Below are positions 59,342 to 64,000 of a stretch of 64,000 nucleotides of DNA, piece after piece (the first letter of the stretch is position 1; each line of letters opens with the position of its first letter). Source of the DNA: Clostridia bacterium (lineage in GTDB: Bacteria; Bacillota; Clostridia; Christensenellales; Aristaeellaceae); the NCBI GenBank assembly GCA_017549335.1, contig JAFYVB010000036.1:26732-90731 (forward strand), in the 5' to 3' direction. The position numbers and the translations under genes are program-made. The notes beneath the pieces were generated by a model. The model was not told where the DNA came from. It ran no database searches and saw nothing but the letters and a program-made list of their open reading frames with translations.

Positions 59342-61051
59342 TTACTTTTTGAGCCAGATGGAATCGAGATACTTCATGCGTCCCTTGAGGAAGGTGCGCA
59401 GGTATTCGATGTTTTCCTTATAATTGGCGCCTGTTTTTACAGGGAAGCTTTCGTCGTTGAAGGTGCGCCAGCGGGTGAAGTTCATGGCGGCGGAGGAGGT
59501 CATAAAGTCGCGATAATCGTCCAGCGACCGCATTTCATCCATGGCTCCGTCGGCTTCTCTCAGCCCCAGAAGCACTTCAAGGCAGGGGCGGAAGCGCAGC
59601 TCATAGGCTTCCATGACGGCTTCCACAAATTCCTCGTGCTCGTAAAGCTTGGGCCACCAGTAGTATTTTTCAAAATCGTCGGCGGCGGCATGGAGACCGC
59701 TGGTGTTCACAAGGGTTTTCTTGTAGTAGGCGCTGGTGTAATTGCCGTAGGCATTGTCAAAGTCCCATACGGGGCCGAACTGCAGCTTGTCGTTGTTGAA
59801 ATCGGTATCCTTGAAGATGTAGAAGCTGGATTTGTTGGCGTCCAGATTCTTGGTGATCTCCTCGATGATGTATTTGCCCACCAGCGAATCCTTATCGGCG
59901 ATTTCGAAGAAATGCTTGCCGGTGACAGGATCGATGCCGTCCTTGGCCCAGATAGCGTTCTCAAAGGATTGAACGAGGGAGGAGATATAAGCGAGCTGTT
60001 CTTTGGAAATGTATTCGGGCGATTTGAGCTGAACCGCCTGTCCGTGCTCGGTCACAAAACCGGTGGCGGACTGCGTATAGCGGTCTTCAAGCTCCAGCTG
60101 CATGAGATAACCGCCGGTGATATCTTCGGGGTTATTGGGGATGGCGTAATAGCTGCCTGTACCCTTGGCATAGGCGTGGGTGCCCGAGTGCTTATATTCA
60201 TTCAGGGGCTTTGCATTCACCGATTCGGTCAATTCTTCCAGATCCTGAATGCCAACGCGGGATTTGTTGATCTGAATTTTTTCGGTCAGAAGATATGTGC
60301 CGTAGTACTGATGGTTCACATAAACGTCTGCATTGCGGTATTCCACGGTGCCGGGAAGGTGGCAGGCAAAGGCCATATCGTAGGCGATGGCGTTGCGGAG
60401 CAGGGAATTGTCCATGTAGTTGGCAATGAGCAGCCACGTTTTGCTTGACCCCATGCCCAGCATATTGTAGCCGTCGTTGAGACGGATATGGAACGATTTC
60501 TTATTGGGATAGAAAGAATAGTTTCCGCGGACGCGGACATAATCAAAATCGTTGCTGTATACTTTTTTGCCTTCGCTTGTGATAACGCACAGCGTGCCGC
60601 CTTCACGGTGAGTCTTGCTTTCGGAGATGTAGGTGATGTTGCCCGATTCGGTGGTGAGATAGACGCTGTCCAGCGTTTCCGATTGCATGACGGTGACTTC
60701 GTAATAGTTGCTGCCGTTGCGCAGGGTCACGGTTTTCCCGGGGGTGAAAACGTCGGTAACGGAGTTGTTTTCCACTTTTTCGGAGCCTGTGGAGAAGGAA
60801 TTCGCAGAGCCGGTGAAATGTACGTACAGATTGCTTGCATCAACGCCGGCGGGCAGGAAAAGATAATACTTGCTGCCGCGCTTGAACCATTCGATGGCCT
60901 GCGGGGGAAGGGCGGAAGGATCGGCGGGTACGCCGTGGGAAGCATCCCACACGTACAGATGGCTGATAGTGGCTGCCTGCGCCGCAGTGCAGGAGAAACA
61001 CATCAGAAGAAATATCCATAAAGGCAGCAATGTGCGGAAAGCTCTGCGCAT
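59342..61051 (-). CDS. secreted CotH-type protein kinase-like protein
   Basis: 569 residues: signal peptide MRRAFRTLLPLWIFLLMCFS with CTAAQA, an N-terminal Ig-like part, then the CotH domain. Characteristic pieces: RVRGNYSFYPNKKSFHIRL, WLLIANYMDNSLLRNAIAYD, DVYVNHQYYGTYLLTEKI and GPVWDFDNAYG, the last holding the catalytic Asp-like motif. CotH proteins are atypical kinases that phosphorylate spore coat proteins in Bacillus, and some relatives act outside the cell; here the signal peptide points to export. ATG 61051 with GGAGG upstream. Confidence 0.88.
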   Translation of the reverse strand: MRRAFRTLLPLWIFLLMCFSCTAAQAATISHLYVWDASHGVPADPSALPPQAIEWFKRGSKYYLFLPAGVDASNLYVHFTGSANSFSTGSEKVENNSVTDVFTPGKTVTLRNGSNYYEVTVMQSETLDSVYLTTESGNITYISESKTHREGGTLCVITSEGKKVYSNDFDYVRVRGNYSFYPNKKSFHIRLNDGYNMLGMGSSKTWLLIANYMDNSLLRNAIAYDMAFACHLPGTVEYRNADVYVNHQYYGTYLLTEKIQINKSRVGIQDLEELTESVNAKPLNEYKHSGTHAYAKGTGSYYAIPNNPEDITGGYLMQLELEDRYTQSATGFVTEHGQAVQLKSPEYISKEQLAYISSLVQSFENAIWAKDGIDPVTGKHFFEIADKDSLVGKYIIEEITKNLDANKSSFYIFKDTDFNNDKLQFGPVWDFDNAYGNYTSAYYKKTLVNTSGLHAAADDFEKYYWWPKLYEHEEFVEAVMEAYELRFRPCLEVLLGLREADGAMDEMRSLDDYRDFMTSSAAMNFTRWRTFNDESFPVKTGANYKENIEYLRTFLKGRMKYLDSIWLKK

Positions 61052-61081
61052 TGGTACATCCTCCAAAACAAAATCCCTTAT

Positions 61082-61110
61082 ATTATAACATAAGGACGGA
61101 AATGCTGCAA
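61082..61110 (-). promoter_or_regulatory. promoter of the CotH-like gene
   Basis: Minus strand TTGCAG (61110-61105), 17-base spacer, TATAAT (61087-61082). Confidence 0.6.
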
Positions 61111-61222
61111 GAAAAGGGCGTGTAAAACAGGGTGTATTTATTTGACAGAAAAAAGGATTACCGTGTACGCGAAAAACGCGGAAAGGTGTCGCTTCAGGTT
61201 ATATAGTGGCCGAATATGCCAT

Positions 61223-61251
61223 TTATACAGAGGGGCTTTTCATGGTATAAT
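61223..61251 (+). promoter_or_regulatory. promoter of glgP
   Basis: TATAAT at 61246-61251 with a weak -35 (TTATAC, 61223-61228) 17 bases upstream. Confidence 0.5.
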
Positions 61252-61279
61252 AAACAGGATTATGATTTGGAGGGGTTTC

Positions 61280-63700
61280 ATGCCTACCACCGCTTTTGAT
61301 AAAGAGTCCATCAAAAAGTCGATTATCGGCAAGCTTCAGCGCTATAACGGCCGTACGCTGGAGGATGCCACCGAGCAGCAGATTTATCAGGCCGTCGCGT
61401 CCACCATCCGCGATCAGATCATGCAGAAATGGGTCTCTGCCCGCGAGCAGGACAAGACCTATATGGGCAAGCGCCTGTACTATCTTTCCGTTGAGTTCCT
61501 CATGGGCCGCAGCCTGCATTGCAACGCTGTGAACCTGTGCTCCATGGAAAATGTGCGCGAAGCGCTGATGGAGCTGGGCATCAACTGGCGCCATATCATC
61601 CGTGAAGAGCCCGAACCCGGTCTTGGCAACGGCGGTCTGGGCCGTCTTGCCGCCTGCTTCCTTGATTCTCTGGCTTCCGTCGAACTGCCCGCCATGGGCT
61701 GCTCCATCCGCTATGAGTACGGTCTGTTCCGTCAGCGCATCGTGGACGGTCAGCAGGTGGAAGTGCCCGATAACTGGCTGGAAAACGGCAACGTTTGGGA
61801 AGTGCCTTCTCCCGATGATACTGTGGAAGTGCGCTTCGGCGGCCAGGTGGAGACCGTGCAGGAAAACGGCCGTACCAACTACCGTCTGAACAACTGCCGC
61901 AGCGTGATGGCCGTGCCCTATGATATGCCTATCGCGGGCTATGACTGCAATACTGTCAATACCCTGCGCCTGTGGCGTCCCCGCAGCGTAAAAGAAAACC
62001 TGAATCTGGGCGCCTTCTCTTCCGGCGATTACGAAAAGGCCATGCAGCAGGATTTGGCTTCCATCATCAGCAAGGTACTGTATCCCGAAGACAGCCACTA
62101 CGGCGGCAAGAGCCTGCGTCTGACGCAGCACTACTTCTTCACCAGCGCCACGCTTCAGTACGCTGTGAAGGACTTCAAGCGCCGTTTCGGCACCCGCTTC
62201 AATCTGATGCCCGAAAAGATGACGGTGCATATCAACGATACCCATCCCGGTCTTGCCATTCCCGAACTGATGCGCATCCTCATGGACGAAGAAGGCCTTG
62301 GCTGGGACGAAGCGCAGGCCATCGTCAGCAAGACTGTTGCCTACACCAACCATACCGTGCTTTCCGAAGCCCTTGAAAAGTGGCCCGAAAACATGGTCAA
62401 GGAGCATCTGCCCCGCATCTATATGATCCTGGAGGAGATGAACCGCCGTCTGTGCGCCCGCCTTTGGAATGCCTTTCCCGGCGACTGGGACCGCATTGCC
62501 AAGATGGCCATCATCGCCTACGGTCAGGTGCACATGGCCAATATGTGCGTGGCCATGAGCTATTCCGTCAACGGCGTCAGCCGCCTGCACGGCGATATCC
62601 TCAAGGCGGATACCTTCAACGATTACTATCAGCTGATGCCCGAAAAGTTCGGCTATATCACCAACGGCATCACCCATCGCCGCTGGCTGATGGCCTGCAA
62701 CACCCATTTGCGTGATCTGATCACCAGCGCCATCGGCGACAAGTGGTACAAGCATCCCGAATACCTGCGCGAGCTGGCTCCCTTTGCGAACGACGCTGCT
62801 TTCCGCGCCGAGTTTGAAAAGGTGAAGCGCTTTAACAAGCACCAGTTCAACCATATGCTGGAGCTGCGTCAGGGCATGACGGTGGATGAGGACTTCCTCT
62901 TTGACACCCAGTGCAAGCGCCTGCATGAGTACAAGCGTCAGCTGCTCAATGCGCTGCATATCCACGTGCTGTACAATCGCATCATGGACGATCCCAATTA
63001 CACCATGGTGCCCCGCGTGTTCATCTTCGGCGCCAAGGCCAGCCCCGGCTACTACAAGGCCAAGCTGATCATCCGCTACATTCTGGCGCTGTCCAAGATG
63101 ATCGACAAGTCTCCCCGCGCCCGCAAGATGCTGCGTGTGGTGTTCGTGGAAAACTACGACGTTTCCGCCGCCGAAGCCATCATGCCTGCCACCGATCTTT
63201 CCGAGCAGCTGTCCACTGCCGGCAAGGAAGCCAGCGGCACGGGCAACATGAAGTTCATGATGAACGGCGCGCTGACCATGGGTACCATGGACGGCGCCAA
63301 TGTGGAAATCTACGAGCAGGTAGGCGAAGACAACATTTACATCTTCGGTATGCGCGCCGATACCGTTGCCGCGCTGGAGCGCGAAGGCGGCTACAACCCG
63401 CTGCATATCTTTGAGAACAACGCCGAAGTGCGCCGCGCGCTGACCCAGATGATCGACGGCACCCTGATGCCCGACAGCCCCACCGCGCTGCAGGAGCTGT
63501 ATCACGATATGCTCTTCAATGACCGCTACTTCGTCATGAAGGACTTCGGCAGCTACTCCATGGCCCAGCGCCGCGTGAACGAGGATTACCTCGACCGCGA
63601 CAAGTGGCTGCGCATGGCAGTGCTCAACACCGCCAACTCCGGCATCTTCTCTTCCGACCGCACCATTCGCGAGTACAACGAGAAGATCTGGCACATCTGA
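61280..63700 (+). CDS. glgP: glycogen/starch phosphorylase
   Basis: Phosphorolyses alpha-1,4-glucan to glucose 1-phosphate. 806 residues, full length. Blocks: GNGGLGRLAACFLDS, the substrate-loop IRYEYGLFRQ, HINDTHPGLAIPELMRIL, the PLP lysine in EASGTGNMKFMMNGALTMGT and the C-terminal DGANVEIYEQVGEDNIYIFG. ATG 61280 follows GGAGGGGTTTC; the longer frame upstream crosses the promoter. Single gene; other glg genes are not in the window. Confidence 0.97.
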   Translation: MPTTAFDKESIKKSIIGKLQRYNGRTLEDATEQQIYQAVASTIRDQIMQKWVSAREQDKTYMGKRLYYLSVEFLMGRSLHCNAVNLCSMENVREALMELGINWRHIIREEPEPGLGNGGLGRLAACFLDSLASVELPAMGCSIRYEYGLFRQRIVDGQQVEVPDNWLENGNVWEVPSPDDTVEVRFGGQVETVQENGRTNYRLNNCRSVMAVPYDMPIAGYDCNTVNTLRLWRPRSVKENLNLGAFSSGDYEKAMQQDLASIISKVLYPEDSHYGGKSLRLTQHYFFTSATLQYAVKDFKRRFGTRFNLMPEKMTVHINDTHPGLAIPELMRILMDEEGLGWDEAQAIVSKTVAYTNHTVLSEALEKWPENMVKEHLPRIYMILEEMNRRLCARLWNAFPGDWDRIAKMAIIAYGQVHMANMCVAMSYSVNGVSRLHGDILKADTFNDYYQLMPEKFGYITNGITHRRWLMACNTHLRDLITSAIGDKWYKHPEYLRELAPFANDAAFRAEFEKVKRFNKHQFNHMLELRQGMTVDEDFLFDTQCKRLHEYKRQLLNALHIHVLYNRIMDDPNYTMVPRVFIFGAKASPGYYKAKLIIRYILALSKMIDKSPRARKMLRVVFVENYDVSAAEAIMPATDLSEQLSTAGKEASGTGNMKFMMNGALTMGTMDGANVEIYEQVGEDNIYIFGMRADTVAALEREGGYNPLHIFENNAEVRRALTQMIDGTLMPDSPTALQELYHDMLFNDRYFVMKDFGSYSMAQRRVNEDYLDRDKWLRMAVLNTANSGIFSSDRTIREYNEKIWHI

Positions 63701-63707
63701 TAAAAAA

Positions 63708-63741
63708 CAGGGCCTTGGTTGATCCAAGGCCCTGCTTTTTT
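63708..63741 (+). terminator. terminator of glgP
   Basis: Perfect eleven-base-pair stem CAGGGCCTTGG / CCAAGGCCCTG, five-base loop, then CTTTTTTT. Confidence 0.93.
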
Positions 63742-63744
63742 GAA

Positions 63745-63775
63745 AACTCCCCACCAATGGTGGGGAGTTGATTTT
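63745..63775 (-). terminator. terminator of the sortase-anchored protein gene
   Basis: Perfect eleven-base-pair stem AACTCCCCACC / GGTGGGGAGTT, three-base loop; minus strand continues TTTTC. Confidence 0.75.
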
Positions 63776-63776
63776 G

Positions 63777-64000
63777 TTATGCTTCGTTCTTCCGGTGGAT
63801 AATTACCGTCATGCCGATCATGCCGACCAGTGCCATCGCGGCGAGGAGTGCGAAGTTCGTGCTGTCGCCGGTCTGGGGGATTTGGGGAACGGTTGCTTCG
63901 TATACGGCGACATACTCGCAGTCCGCACTTGCGGCGGTCACTGCAGGCGACCAGCCCTTGAAAGTATAGGTATACTTGTCATCCGCCGGTCTGGTGGGCG
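63777..64000 (-). CDS. sortase-anchored surface protein, C-terminal end only
   Basis: The visible 74 residues end a protein whose start lies beyond the window. An InlB-like repeat end (YTYTFKGWSP followed by YVAVYEATVP) is followed by a sorting signal IPQTGDS, a hydrophobic helix (FALLAAMALVGMIGMTVII) and a positively charged tail HRKNEA. This is the LPXTG-class layout with Ile for Leu. The protein would be linked to peptidoglycan by a sortase. Confidence 0.85.
   Translation of the reverse strand, partial: PTRPADDKYTYTFKGWSPAVTAASADCEYVAVYEATVPQIPQTGDSTNFALLAAMALVGMIGMTVIIHRKNEA

Overview
The window reads as a chromosomal segment of an endospore-forming member of the Clostridia (Firmicutes/Bacillota) with moderately high GC. 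The basis is three alpha/beta-type small acid-soluble spore proteins, a CotH-like protein, an IPQTG sortase signal, AGGAGG-type ribosome binding sites before nearly every gene, and several (Thr-Pro)n linkers in exported proteins. A more exact placement (for example Christensenellales-like lineages) is only a guess. I see no rRNA, tRNA, IS element, CRISPR array or integrase; this is mostly core genome with some accessory genes.

Layout. 1-6.4 kb: 3' end of murC, a secreted phosphodiester glycosidase, an ArsR-type metal sensor with its Zn/Cd P-type ATPase, araD and a membrane-proximal phosphoesterase. 6.4-13.5 kb: a DMT transporter behind a leader region, a split chromate-type transporter, an amino acid ABC transporter under a lysine riboswitch, a LysR regulator, a lone holin-like gene and two SASP genes. 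13.6-18.7 kb: xpt, a membrane-anchored beta-propeller protein with a PT-repeat stalk, and glpK. 18.7-21.5 kb: lysine biosynthesis operon asd-dapA-dapB. 21.6-26 kb: MoxR-DUF58-transglutaminase operon. 26.1-33.5 kb: a long plus-strand run with a membrane protein, a 54-residue SASP, a methyltransferase, Hsp33 and three tightly overlapped genes of unknown role (TPR, helical repeat, zinc ribbon/TM/TPR/chitobiase-like).

33.5-38.5 kb: AlkD-like repair protein coupled to an aminoglycoside-adenylyltransferase-like gene, a sugar isomerase-like TIM barrel, a YgjP-like metalloprotease, then a gene-free stretch that looks like a structured, terminated non-coding RNA, and an orphan BMP-family binding protein under a palindromic operator. 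38.5-45.3 kb: anaerobic ribonucleotide reduction (nrdG, an NrdD fused to a thioredoxin-like domain, and a thioredoxin reductase-like flavoprotein) with NrdR-box-like sites, then a class A PBP. 45.4-52.9 kb: secreted orphan, MATE exporter, zinc ribbon/TSUP/miaA, Gfo/Idh/MocA plus TIM-barrel pair, DUF3343 and a divergent class V aminotransferase. 53-64 kb: an L,D-transpeptidase with four peptidoglycan-binding domains, ABC exporter, an operon led by a ribonuclease PH/XTP-pyrophosphatase fusion, CotH-like protein, glycogen phosphorylase and the 3' end of a sortase-anchored protein.

Themes that link genes: lysine supply (riboswitch-controlled uptake and asd-dapA-dapB), anaerobic DNA precursor synthesis with its probable own electron-delivery chain, cell wall building and remodelling, and sporulation. 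Promoters quoted were found by eye as -35/-10 pairs with 17-18 bp spacing and are predictions. The strongest candidates for something undescribed are the RNA at about 36.88-37.20 kb, the NrdD-thioredoxin fusion unit with a site that is both terminator hairpin and NrdR-box-like, and the three-gene unknown cluster at 29.1-33.5 kb.
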